Shown here one piece after another: positions 11,668 to 22,179 of a stretch of DNA of 64,000 nucleotides. Source of the DNA: Arcuatula senhousia (Eukaryota > Mollusca > Bivalvia > Mytilida > Mytilidae); the NCBI GenBank assembly GCA_963971305.1, contig OZ020307.1, forward strand, positions 57,471,702-57,535,701, written 5' to 3'. The notes beneath the pieces are model-generated. The model was given only the letters and a program-made list of their open reading frames with translations, had not been told where the DNA came from and searched no databases. Within the stretch, counting starts at the first letter, position 1. Each line of letters begins with the position of its first letter. The position numbers and the translations under genes were made by a program.

Positions 11668-13863
11668 TTAAGAAAAGGTCTGTCTTTTAACATTAATACC
11701 CAAGGGTTGAAAAGTGCCTAAAAAACTGATTATTCTTTGCTCAAGAAACTGTCTTTGTTTTTCGCCGGTGCATGTTTCAAGGAGAACGGTCACCTGCATA
11801 CCCTGGACGCTATGGTTTGGCAATGAAAAGTGCTGGCCGACTGGGCAGTCGTCGCATTTGAGAACACTTCTCCTGTGTTCAGCAAATCTGTCACCCAGTC
11901 GACGATAGGTTTCTCCTACGTAGATTTTTAGGCACTTAGCACAGCGGATTGCGTAAATGACATTTTCGGAGATGCAGGTAAAACCGTTCTTCAACTTGAA
12001 AGTATTGGAGGGTCCAATTATCTCCTCAGTCTCCCAGGTAAAGGCACATGTGACACAGACGGATCGACCACAACCCCTGGTGCCAGAAAAGTCAGAGCGA
12101 GGACGTCTCTTGGATTTGTCAAATGAACTAGAGACAAGATGTTGCCTCAAACTCTTACCTTTGCGGAAAGCAGTCAGGGGTGGTGAATCGAACACTGTCG
12201 ACATGTGTTCGTCCTTCAAGACGATGGACTTGAAATTGCGCAGAAGAATGTCCCGTATAACGATGTTATGAGGGTGGTATGTAAGTACCAAGGGTATACG
12301 GTCATTCTTGCGTCTCGACCTGGGTTCCAAAGCCTTGGATCGTGTCACCCGAGAAACTGAGTCGATAGCTTTGTCCAAGATGTTGTTAGGATATCCCCTT
12401 TTGACAAAGAATGATTTCATAGTGCTACTTTGAACTCTGAAATCATCCTCATCACTGCAAATACGTTTAAGTCTCAGAAATTGAGACTTAGGAATGGCAT
12501 CTTTGCAGCTCTGGGGATGACAGGATTGATAGTTCAGGTAGCAGTGTGCATCAGTTGGTTTATAGAACACAGACGTTACTATTTTGCCATTTTGGATGCT
12601 ACATTCCAAGTCAAGAAAGGAGAGTTTCTCTTGCGAGATGGTAAAGGTATACTGAATGGCAGGATGATAGGAAGAGACAAAGCTGATAAACGAGTTCAAA
12701 TCATCTTCACTATCAGAGGATACACCAAAAACATCATCTATGTACCGTTTGTATAGGTCAGGGACAGGACCAACGTATTCGGAAAACATTTTCTCTTCCA
12801 AATACCCAACAAACAGACAAGCGAAACTAGGACCCATCTTAGTGCCCATGGCAACACCACCAGACTGAGAATAAAACTCTCCATTAAACTGAAAAGTGTT
12901 GAGATTGAGAACAAGTTCTGCTAATCTCAAGATGACATCCGTTTTTACAAAGGGGTTGGGTCTTCTGTCCAAAAAGTGTTTTAAAGCGATCATGGCATCG
13001 TTGTTCGGAATACTAGTGTAGAGGGCAGTGACATCCATGGAGAACAATCTGAAGTCATCTGTATTTTCAGGTTCAAAGAACTCTAGGATATTTAGAGCAT
13101 GAGTAGTGGCCTTAACATAGGTGGGCAAGTTCTCCACTATTGGCATGAAAACATTATGGAGAAAACTGGAAATGTTTTCAGTCGGACAACTACATGCAGA
13201 GACTATGGGTCTACCAGGGTTTCCCAATTTATGAATTTTAGGGAGCATGTAGAATCTCGATGTCCTGGGTTGGGAGACTATCAAGTTCTTAGCATTATCT
13301 GGTAGATCATTGTTCTCCACGGATGTCTTGATAAACTCCTTAATTTGTTGCTGATTTTTCTTAGTATTATTATTTTTTAATTTCGAATAGAAAGTTGGGT
13401 TTGCAAGTTGAAAATCGCCCTCGGAGACATAAGACTTGGCATCCCATGCGACCACTGCACCACCTTTGTCAGCAGGTTTTATAACTATGTCTGTGCGGGT
13501 CTTTAAGTTTCGGAGAGCAGTTTGTTCGTCACAAGTCAGATTATGTCTTTTGAGGGGTTTGGTTTTTAAATTATCAATTTGGTTTAGACAAGATTTAATA
13601 TATTTTTCCAAAACAGGAAACCAGGATGTTTTTGGAGTGAAGTTTGATTTTTTGTTGCCATAATCGCGAAACAAAGAGGCGGCTTCATTATCTTCCTCAT
13701 CGAGTTGGTTATTTTCCTTTTCGTGGTGGAAAAAAGCTTTTAAGAGGAGGCGTCTGAAGAAGTTTTGGATGTCGGTATGGTTTTGAAAAGAGTCTGCTAA
13801 AGAAGTTGTTGGAACAAAATTTAGACCTTTGGACAGAAGACTCGACTTTACTAATTTGCATGT
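11668..13863 (-). CDS. Penelope-like element: reverse transcriptase with GIY-YIG endonuclease
   Basis: Retrotransposon polyprotein that would copy element RNA and nick target DNA. The minus-strand frame is open for 731 codons from a stop at 13864-13866; the first ATG in frame is at 13674 (668 residues). Counting from that ATG: DKG motif at about 67-72 (PADKGG); RT motif A FSMDVTALYTSIP near 211-223 with catalytic D; GGVAMGTKMGPS near 272-283; motif C RYIDDVFGV near 310-318; a Cys cluster GCGRSVCVTC near 534; GIY-YIG core IYAIRC...YVGET...RFAEHR near 573-601. The open region before the ATG contains LLSKGLNFVPT, a conserved Penelope N-terminal stretch, so the ATG is not the true start; the N-terminus continues in another frame (13709-13894). 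RT and endonuclease look intact. A hammerhead-like motif lies just downstream. Confidence 0.92.
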   Translation of the reverse strand, partial: TCKLVKSSLLSKGLNFVPTTSLADSFQNHTDIQNFFRRLLLKAFFHHEKENNQLDEEDNEAASLFRDYGNKKSNFTPKTSWFPVLEKYIKSCLNQIDNLKTKPLKRHNLTCDEQTALRNLKTRTDIVIKPADKGGAVVAWDAKSYVSEGDFQLANPTFYSKLKNNNTKKNQQQIKEFIKTSVENNDLPDNAKNLIVSQPRTSRFYMLPKIHKLGNPGRPIVSACSCPTENISSFLHNVFMPIVENLPTYVKATTHALNILEFFEPENTDDFRLFSMDVTALYTSIPNNDAMIALKHFLDRRPNPFVKTDVILRLAELVLNLNTFQFNGEFYSQSGGVAMGTKMGPSFACLFVGYLEEKMFSEYVGPVPDLYKRYIDDVFGVSSDSEDDLNSFISFVSSYHPAIQYTFTISQEKLSFLDLECSIQNGKIVTSVFYKPTDAHCYLNYQSCHPQSCKDAIPKSQFLRLKRICSDEDDFRVQSSTMKSFFVKRGYPNNILDKAIDSVSRVTRSKALEPRSRRKNDRIPLVLTYHPHNIVIRDILLRNFKSIVLKDEHMSTVFDSPPLTAFRKGKSLRQHLVSSSFDKSKRRPRSDFSGTRGCGRSVCVTCAFTWETEEIIGPSNTFKLKNGFTCISENVIYAIRCAKCLKIYVGETYRRLGDRFAEHRRSVLKCDDCPVGQHFSLPNHSVQGMQVTVLLETCTGEKQRQFLEQRIISFLGTFQPLGINVKRQTFS

Positions 13864-13894
13864 TTAATTTTTCATGGTCCGGGTTAAGTCGCAA
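13709..13894 (-). pseudogene. Frameshifted N-terminal end of the Penelope-like ORF
   Basis: Starts MRLNPDHEKLNMQISKVESS and overlaps the main frame. The product fits the main frame's LLSKGL if one base change in length occurred near 13835-13845. The downstream part of this frame (after SSV) is therefore out-of-frame noise. The upstream limit of the element is unclear. Confidence 0.5.
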
Positions 13895-14270
13895 AAACAG
13901 CGAAAATCAAATCACCCCAAAAACAAAGTTTTGTACGGTATATGATATTTAAAAAATGTATAGTTTCTAGTCTTAATTTTTTAGTTCGACTCATATGAAG
14001 TCAACATAAATTATTTTTCATTTAGTCAACTGTGAATGTGTCCTGTATTTTAGGAAATCCAGAATGAATATAGTTAATTTTCTACGGATTAATCAAGAAC
14101 AATTAAGGATGCATCCATTCAAATAGAGAGATTGTGACTTGTGTACTTTGTATCCTTGACAATGAATATGTCAAGTATTCACAGGTATTGTATATAGTGT
14201 ATTATATCCAATCAAGAGGTGTTGGGGCGGGGTCTGTGTAGATGTGTGTGTGTGTCCAAAACCAACAATA
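13895..14270. other. No recognisable feature; short (GT)n
   Basis: AT-rich sequence between the Penelope-like element and the next repeat. It contains a short GTGTGTGTGT run near 14243. No coding frame worth naming. Confidence 0.4.
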
Positions 14271-14274
14271 AAAG

Positions 14275-14560
14275 TATTTTTGACGTTTAAAATTATGTCA
14301 TATTTCCGCAAAGAGTGATCTGACAACTTCGACCAAACAGAGATTTTAGTGGACTGTAATGAGCTGAATGCTAAGCAAGAAAACAGCTTTTCTATATCTG
14401 CAAAAGTTTTCACTCTATACAAATTAAATAAAACATGAATAACACTCTGGTTTTGACCCTTCAGGGACTGTATACTCAATAAGGAGCCATCTGATAACTT
14501 ATACCCAAGGTAGAGTTTTGTAGATACTTTGAATCTGAAGAGCCCGAGATGCTTCAACTT
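14275..14560 (+). repeat. Fragment of repeat family D
   Basis: Shares TGATCTGACAACTTCGACC, GAGCTGAATG..AAGCAAG, CAGCTTTTCTATATCTGC with the array at 16072-17155. The long minus-strand frame 14171-14557 (128 codons) comes from this repeat and its flank; I do not regard it as a gene. Confidence 0.6.
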
Positions 14561-15224
14561 TTTTCTATCTAATATAGATGTAGCTTCTGATAAAGAGTTA
14601 TAAGATATTTCAGCCGATTTAATATTGTATTCTGTATTAAATCAAAATTTAATGCTGCCATGTCTTTATATATCTAAAATCTTTTATAAATTAAAATCAT
14701 ATGTTGTCAACATTTCGTAAGTCATTTCTGCAGTTTCATTCAAATTGATTCGGTGGTTTCAGAGTAGAGCATTTTTTGTTGAATTGTTTACAGACGACCG
14801 AAGTCGACTGATGCATAGTGGATTGGTGGCATAATAACATTGCTCTTTGCCAGGCTAGACACATAACATCCTTCAAAAAACAGAAACTACAAATGTAACA
14901 ACAAAACTATCAAAACACGAAAAGAAACAAAGAAAAAAAAACTTCCACAGCAAAAGAATAAAAAGAAAAACCAACAACCATCCAAGCTACTTGCATATAT
15001 ATAATCAGAGCGAAACATTACCTTGATCTGTTATCTATCACACATATGTTAGTGGGGATCACGCAGCAGGGTAGTTATTTGTTTCAAGTACGGTGTACAT
15101 GTAGATGAAACATCTATAGATCTGGCTAACATGCTTGTAGGTTGAAGGGATTCGAGTGTGAAAACTTTCCACGTGGATGCTTAGCTCTATACAAACAAGA
15201 CTTACATGTATGCATATACAGGAC
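14561..15224. other. No recognisable feature
   Basis: AT-rich intergenic DNA with A-rich runs around 14920-14945. I saw no exon, RNA gene or repeat that recurs elsewhere in the window. Confidence 0.4.
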
Positions 15225-15715
15225 TTTTAAAGAAGCAGAGGTTCCAATGTCAAAAGTCCGAAAGGGCAGAGACAAAACCAGTAAACACCAACAAGAACAG
15301 GACAAAAACAGACAACATGTAAAACATGGAAACACAAAACAACTGAATATCAATCAACAACGCGAACTCCAGTCCAAACAAGAGTGAACTCAGGTGCTCC
15401 GGAATAGTAAGCAGTTCCTGCTTGCTGTAGCACACCCGTCGCGTTGCCAATAGTCCATTCAGCGTGTCAAATCCGGTAAAGGAAGACAAATCAACACTCT
15501 ATGACAAACCAACACCTGCACTCATCTGAGAGATCGAAATCCCATATTTGTCTATAAGTGCATGATGTCTTCCGTAAAATTTCTTGAGTGAAGACAGCAA
15601 TCGAGGAGAAACATAACCCTGTGTGAGCAATTTTTGTGTCAGACGTGTCGCTCTGTTAAGGAAATCGATGTAAGTCCCGCACGCTCTGGAGTAACGATAA
15701 ATCAGGGGCTTTTGA
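15225..15715 (-). mobile_element. RT element 3' fragment, antisense
   Basis: The left end is the element tail (aagaagcagaggttccaatgtc as two pieces around 15231-15252, then AAAAGTCCGAAAGGGCAGAG). To the right, the minus strand encodes the decayed C-terminus (KFYGRHHALIDKYGI-like, then SRACGTYIDFL-like). Collinear with 22550-23160 but stops earlier, after the equivalent of the YSRA segment. Confidence 0.75.
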
Positions 15716-16071
15716 AGACGATTTAATTAGAAAATCTTGAGATATGGACCTCTTCGAAATCTACGTGGGAACTATAGTCATCTAAATAAGACTACCTCGA
15801 AAGAAAAGCAGTGGTTAGCATATTTTATCTGCTCCACCCTATGTAAGAACTATTCACCATGAAATGTGATTCTTTGTTGTGAAGCGGTTGTGAAATTTCA
15901 AAGAGTAACTTCTCAACTTCCACCCTAAATTGTTAATTGTTAAAATGCTATAAGTAAGAATTCATTTGCTTAAAAACTCAATGAAATCTGAAACATCAAA
16001 AAAGGATATGAAATAGCACGACTGCTTTGAAACAAAAAAGTAATCAGGAACAAGAGACTCCCAGGAGCCTG
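15716..16071. other. No recognisable feature
   Basis: AT-rich DNA between two repeats without a supported gene or recurrent motif. Confidence 0.4.
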
Positions 16072-17155
16072 AATCGCTCACCTGGTCTTGATGTCAACCC
16101 TATGAGAACTTTTGTAAAGCTGAATCACCGAAATGATTAAACAAGAAAGAGCTTTTCTCTATATGCAATAGTTTTCATTCTTAAAGCTAAAAAATACTAT
16201 TTTCACCTTTAAAGGGCCATAACCCCTTTTAGGGATCATCTGCCAATTTCGACCCTATGAAGACTTTTGTAGAGCTAAATGAGCTGAATGTTTAAGCAAG
16301 CAACAGCTTTTCTCTTTCTGCAAAAGTTTTCATTCTGTAGGCAAAAATCATTAATTTACCTTTAAGGGGTCGTAGCCCTTATAAGGGGTCATCTGACAAC
16401 TTCGCCCCTTTGGTATCTTTTGGAGAGCTAAATAAGCTGAATATTTAAGCAAGCAACAGCTTTTCTTTATCAGCTATAGTTTTCATTCAGTAGGCCGAAA
16501 ACATGTACAATGTTACTTCAGGTGCCATTACGCTTATATGGGGTCACTTGATAACTTAATTCGACCCTATGAAGGCTTCGGTAGAGTTAAATGAGCTGAA
16601 TATTTAAGAAAGAAACAGCTTTTCTCTATCTGCAATAGTTTTCATTCTATAGGCCTAAAACACTATTTTTCACCTTCAATGTATAAGGGTCGTAGCCCCT
16701 TTAAGGGGTCATCTGACAACTTTTCTTCGTTTGCAATAAATTTCATTCTATAAGTCAAAAACATGAAAAAAGCTATTTTTTACCTTTAAGGGTCTGTAAT
16801 CCCTATAAGGGATCATCTGGCAACCTCCACCAGATGGAGACTTTTCCAGAGCTTTTGATACTGAAACAGCAGGGTGGCATCAGATTTCATCTTTCTCTTA
16901 TACATGTACTTATACATTTACAAGCCAAAAACAGTAGTTCATGTATGACCCCCTGATCTATTTTAGTAACGGCAGCCATGTTGCTTGAACGGCGGTCACC
17001 ATTTGTGCAATCTTGGTAGAGGACATCCCATAAATGAAGTGTGCAAAGTTCCAAGCAATCCAAGTCGTTTCGGAGGAGAAGGTTTTCAAAGAAAAGTTAA
17101 CGACGACGACGACGGACGCCAAATGATGGCAATAGCTCACCTGGTCCAGGAGAGG
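16072..17155 (+). repeat. Family D tandem array (~150-bp units, five copies) with GACGAC head
   Basis: Units recur with the word AAGGGGTCATCTGACAACTT (or close variants) at about 16231, 16383, 16539, 16702 and 16807. Between them stand CTTTTGTAGAGCTAAATGAG, AAGCAACAGCTTTTCT and TTTTCATTCTGTAGGC. The right end runs into GGAGGAGAAGGTTTTC, then (GAC)n and GGACGCCAAATGATGGCAATAG. Both ends carry a GCTCACCTGGTC word in direct orientation (about 16077 and 17134). No functional frame is visible. Confidence 0.75.
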
Positions 17156-17159
17156 AAAA

Positions 17160-17954
17160 AATGAGAGCGGGTTGAAAGCTGAAAATGCTTTTCCTACCTT
17201 TCTTGAGAAATTACAATCATCATATAAAATTTTGTACAACCACAACTCATTTTATCGCACGAAAACCTGTGTTTCCACATATGACGACAACACCAACGAT
17301 GACAATGGCAACAGCAACAACAACGATTATTACAATGGCACAACATAACACGATCGCAATGTTTGCGATCGTATACAAACTACTTGAAAGATGAACGGTC
17401 ACGGGGCATTTAGTGAAAAACTAAACAGGCCACTTCAAGTAACCCTTCCAAAATTTAATGATACAGCTGGTTACATCTTCAAAATATATAAAGATGAAAA
17501 AAGTCTTTAAAAAACTGATTACCTGATATAGATAACATATCTGACCATGTACTCATGAAAACGAAGAGCCACTACCAAAAGTTTGGAGACATGACTTTGC
17601 ATCTTTAGTACAGAACCACGAAGATCTCTTCACCAAATAATTACAGAGATTGCTCGATTCCTTCAAATGTGACAACAGGATAACAAAAAGATCGAACCAA
17701 ATGATATAAAACCTCCTAAAGCATAAACTTCAGCGGCGTAGTACAGACACAAAGTTGGTTTTGATGTACCGTATTTTGAACAACCTTGAAGGTATTTCAG
17801 CGAAATATTGCGTATACAATGCAACCTTAAGCACTACTTTGCGTTATGCACTTGGTTGAGCGAGCCATGCATTTACAGGAAAATAGATAGAATATAATTT
17901 AAAAAATCAACAAAATCAAACAGCAGACTAAGATTAAAAAAAGTGCGTTGGGGG
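17160..17954. other. Unannotated stretch with a perfect 10-bp-stem hairpin
   Basis: Contains CAA/CAG-rich low complexity (17285-17350) and a hairpin at 17350-17372 (ACGATCGCAA, three-base loop, TTGCGATCGT). No gene found. Confidence 0.4.
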
Positions 17955-19029
17955 AAAGGAGTAGAGCCACGAAGGCCCCAAATCGGCCCAATAATTCAAC
18001 TTTGATATACTTCCTTGTAATTGCTCTCTTGATGTTCATTAGACTTCAAATTTTATAAATTGCAATATCTTTTGGTCTAATTGTTTATCAACAAGTAGGA
18101 CAGTGAGCTAAAAATCAGTCTATTTTGTACAAAATTTCGTTTTTTGACATTTTTCATTGATTTTCATGTATAAATCGGTGAAAACGAAAATGGCCACACC
18201 CGTCGACCAAAATTATTTTGTGATAGAAATGTGTACTTTTATATTATAAAATGATTATCAAAAAATTACGATGGTCGACGAATGTGGCCAATACTATTTT
18301 TGACAAAATACGACGAGAAAACAGTGAAAATAGGCGAAAAATTAGGAATTGTATAATTTATGTTATGTTTGAATTGCCAAGGCTAGACCTGTGATGTAGA
18401 TATTTTGTTGTCCCCGGCCGCAACGCGGAGCGGGGACTTGGAAATGCCGGTGTCCGTCCGTCCGTCCGTCCGTGCGTCCGTCCGTCCGTGCGTCCGTCAC
18501 ACTTTTTTTCGTAACACTTTTCTCAGTAACTACTAATCCTAGGGTTCTGAAATTTTGTATGCAGACTCCTATAGGGGTCCCCTAAGGTGTAAGTGATTTT
18601 CAGGTCAGTCTGACATCTACTTCCTGTTTAACGACTTAGTCATTTTTTCTCCCATAGGCTCAATGGTAAATTTTTCGTAACACTTTTCTCAGTAACTACT
18701 AATCCTAGGGTTCTGAAATTTTGTATGCAGACTCCTATAGGGGTCCCCCAAGGTGTAAGTGATTTTCAGGTCAGTCTGACATCTACTTCCTGTTTAACGA
18801 CTTTGTCATTTTTTCTCCCATAGAACACATTATTATTGAAGTTATGCCCCTTCAACAATATAACGTTCAACGGGCGGGGGACCTGGAATCTGTTCTTGTT
18901 AAATCTTACATATATGAAAAGTTCAGTTATGCCTTAAATGATTTTGGATAAATTTACGAAAAGTTGAAGTAGTTTAAAAATTAGTAAAAATACCGGGCCG
19001 ATTTGAGGCATTCGTGGCTCTACTCCTTT
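17955..19029. mobile_element. 1.1-kb TIR element with a nested repeat
   Basis: 35-bp terminal inverted repeats 17955-17989 and 18995-19029 differ at two positions (both begin AAAGGAGTAGAGCCACGAA and end AAATCGGCCC). The interior is non-coding and is interrupted by a separate CCGT-headed repeat at 18408-18900. I found no clear target duplication in the flanks. Confidence 0.85.
18408..18900 (+). repeat. CCGT-headed repeat (family A), two 163-bp tandem units
   Basis: Begins with GTCCCCGGCCGCAACGCGGA, then a (CCGT)n microsatellite at 18451-18498. Two near-identical units follow (about 18510-18660 and 18672-18822) starting GTAACACTTTTCTCAGTAAC and ending CTTCCTGTTTAACGACTT. The right end has GGGCGGGGGACCTGG. 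The units also match the interior of the small TIR element at 26795-27008. Confidence 0.8.
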
Positions 19030-20971
19030 CAGTTCAAATGATAATCCCCTGTGGTAAGCTGAATTGTCCGACTCCCACTTCTATCTCAACTAAACAAAAA
19101 GCGCTAAATCATTTAAATACAAAATTAATAATATGAGTGGCATTGCCTAAATGCGAGCACAGCACATGTATTGCATTAATTTGAGTTGATCCCCCTTTTC
19201 GGCCTTTAATATGACGGAGTTATGCGTCTCCATTGAGGAATAAAATCGTTTAAAATTCAAAATATAACATTCCAAAAAACACGTGGACACTTTTAATGCA
19301 ATGTTAACTGTTGTGATCTCTTCCTCAAACACGAGCGATGTGAGTTTTCTTTAATAAGTTCCGAGTCATTCGATTGACATGTTTTGATTGATTATTAATC
19401 ATGAATTTGAGCTGAAGACACAATGTATTAAATACTAAGTGACTTTGTCTTTGCTACCATAGTTTTTCATGTACGAATTAAAAGTTTGATTTTGAATCGA
19501 AGTAGTCAAATAAGATCAGAAGTTATCGTAATTATTTTCATTTTTAACAGTTCATTTTCTAGAACGTACAGTTTGGGACGAGATGCTTAGGGTGAACGAG
19601 CGTTAAACAGAAAACGTAAAAAAATGAATTAAATGCGTTTATTTAAAAAAAAAGTAGTAACTCATGGTCATCAGAATATTGTTATCCTTGTTCTTTATTT
19701 ACATAGATAATTTTTGGGAAGTTACTAGCAAAATTTCTAATTATTTTCAAATTCACCCCGGAACTGTATAAACTGTGATAAGCATGTCCGAACGAAAAAA
19801 TCAGCATTAGGCATTTTTTTCGCGGAAACTTGCTGTAAAGCTCTCCGCTCTCGCGGGCACTTCGTCCCCGCTACGAGCTGTGCTCGCTATTAGTCCTACG
19901 TAGTAACGCAGTAGTCATATTATCAGAAAAGGTTTTGAATTCATGAGTAAATACACGTCGCACATCATTTGTGGACACAGACGTTGCTTTTTGAAGGATC
20001 CTTTGAGTTTAAGAGAACAAGTCAGGTAAAACATATATACAGATTTTCATTTGCAAGATTTGTATTCTAATTATCAATATGTCGTGTAATTTTTTTTTGC
20101 CATGGTCACTTTGAAAATTCTGGCATATCTACAGTGCAAATATGGTGACAAGGCTTTGCTGTCCATCTGTATATATAATTTGTTTGCACAATATTATGAA
20201 TCAATATTCAGTTGGGTACGTGACAAGTTTTTAAGGTTGGTTTTATCTGTATTACGCAATTCAGGTTTGTCTGAATAATTGTACATAGTGCTGCACAAAA
20301 AATAATTGAAAAAAATCAATTTGAATTTTGAATAAAAGAGGTGTCTCTTTACATGAACTCACTATTCATTTAATTTATTTAAATTACTATGTAACATCAT
20401 TTGTTTTCTATATATTGCAAAGTGAAAATGGTTTATTTGACATTTATTGGTGCTTTTAAAAACATCTATAGATTTCAATAAAAACTAAAACTTTTAATTC
20501 TTCTATATAATCAATTTCAATATACCATGGAGTTGAAATGCAAATTTTAACTAAAACTGACATGGCTGATATTGTTTTCAAATTCTATGAGAGGTTTTTG
20601 AAAATGAATTGATTTGAATTAATATTAAAAGGTGCATCCACATAACAGCATTATAGAAATTTCAGATAAGCAGTGTATTTTAAGGTAGGTAGACATACTT
20701 TTGATGAATCTTGATAAGAAATCACCAACTGTTTTTGTATAAAAGTTCTTTGATAACTCTTTTTACTATCATTTCAGATATGTGCAATGCCAGTGCTACT
20801 AGTCTGTTATAACTCATTGTTATTCCTATTATGGATAAAGATAATACAAGTGTCAGGTATGGACAGAAAATCAAGTTTGATCCCGATACATATGGTATGT
20901 CCCTGGCCATAAAAAGATTATACTAAAGCAGATATTTAATTTGTAATTTTAAGTAGCACTGTTAATTTTCA
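19030..20971. other. 1.9 kb without a supported gene
   Basis: AT-rich, with one GC-richer patch (19815-19890: CTCCGCTCTCGCGGGCACTTC...). The small open frames on both strands have no recognisable motif and are best taken as chance. Confidence 0.45.
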
Positions 20972-21150
20972 TAAGTGAGTGAGTGAGTGAGTGAGTTTGT
21001 GGTTAACGCACTTTCAACGCTATATAGGTTATTTAAAGGCGATGAACATGAAAAGGATGACAAAATGAACCTGAAATACTGATAATAATGAAATGTGGGG
21101 GTGGGTTGGGAAACAAAGGAACGGTAATTTTGAAGGCCACAGGAAAGGTT
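20972..21150 (+). repeat. Truncated (TGAG)n-ended GC element
   Basis: Starts with (GTGA)n at 20975-20997. It continues as the other copies do: AACGCTATATAGGTTATTTA, GGCGATGAACATGAAAAGGA, AAACAAAGGAACGG. It ends after about 160 bp; the GC-rich remainder seen at 52340-52775 is missing. Confidence 0.65.
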
Positions 21151-22175
21151 GATTTTCATTAGCTAGATCGATTAATAAGGTAATTTCGAAGATGTTAAAA
21201 TATTTGTAGATACAAAATATATCAACGCTTAATAGAATGTAGTAATAGGACATACATGTATGTTGGACTATGTTGCTTTTTCCCCATAATTTATCCTCTA
21301 ATACCCTTTGGTCGTGAATGCAGAATTGTCGTCCATTTTTGTTTACATTGAGTTCACGTTATGTACGAGATCGATGACGTCATTTTATTGATTATCCGCG
21401 TAGGTAAAACTCAAAGGAATCACCAGATTTATTTACTTCAAAGAGATGAGATTTAAACAGGTAAATATCGATATAAATATGTATGCATGTAAATAAATGC
21501 CCAATTATCAAAGGCACTTTTTTCTTTCACCAAAAATGCATTTTAACTACGATATTTCAATCCATTAACCCATTTGTTCCTCTGACCCAGATTCTCGATA
21601 GTGTTGTAATCACAGTCCGTGACTGCTTTGGAATGTAGGCCAAGCAAATTACATTTTTAGTTTTAACAAAAATATAAAGCTCCATCTTTCTAAAACATAA
21701 AAATGGCCGATTTTTTCGGGAAAACAAGTGATTTTAACAAGTGCTTGGCAACTTCTTCACTTTTTTCAGTGAAACATGATTTGAGTTTTTCTCCATAGAT
21801 CAAATTGTAGTTGATGGATTTTGATGAAATTTTGTACACATACACTTCAGAATGCCCTTGTTTAAATGAACTAATATTATTTAAAGTTTAAATGAGATAT
21901 TGTTTTTTTTAAATGATGTAATATTATGATATTATATATATATATATATATAAAAAGTATAAAGTTTTTTTCTTTAAATAAAAAATAATTTACTTATAAA
22001 TATCACATGTCATATATGCATTTACCAGCAAATATGTGTTTATTGCCAATGTTTTTATCAATATTTACATACATCTATTCATGCAAAACACTCTGAAAAA
22101 AAAAAAAAAAAACAATTAAGATAATGGTGTCAAACCTTTTCTCCATACAAAGTTTTATCTTAATACATTTTTTTA
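21151..22175. other. Upstream flank of the transposase pseudogene; (TA)n microsatellite
   Basis: Contains (TA)n at 21935-21952 and poly-A at 22099-22112. A possible leader exon (ATG at 21446, ending ...TTTAAACAG|gtaaat at 21460) could be spliced to the acceptor TTTTTTTAG before 22180, but this rests only on motif fit. Confidence 0.3.
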
Positions 22176-22179
22176 GATA

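Noticed and set aside
11957..12756. Plus-strand frames of 104 and 108 codons
   Set aside because: Complement of the Penelope-like ORF, which has full domain support.
14171..14557. 128-codon minus-strand frame
   Set aside because: It spans a fragment of repeat family D plus unrelated flank; other copies of D do not keep this frame.
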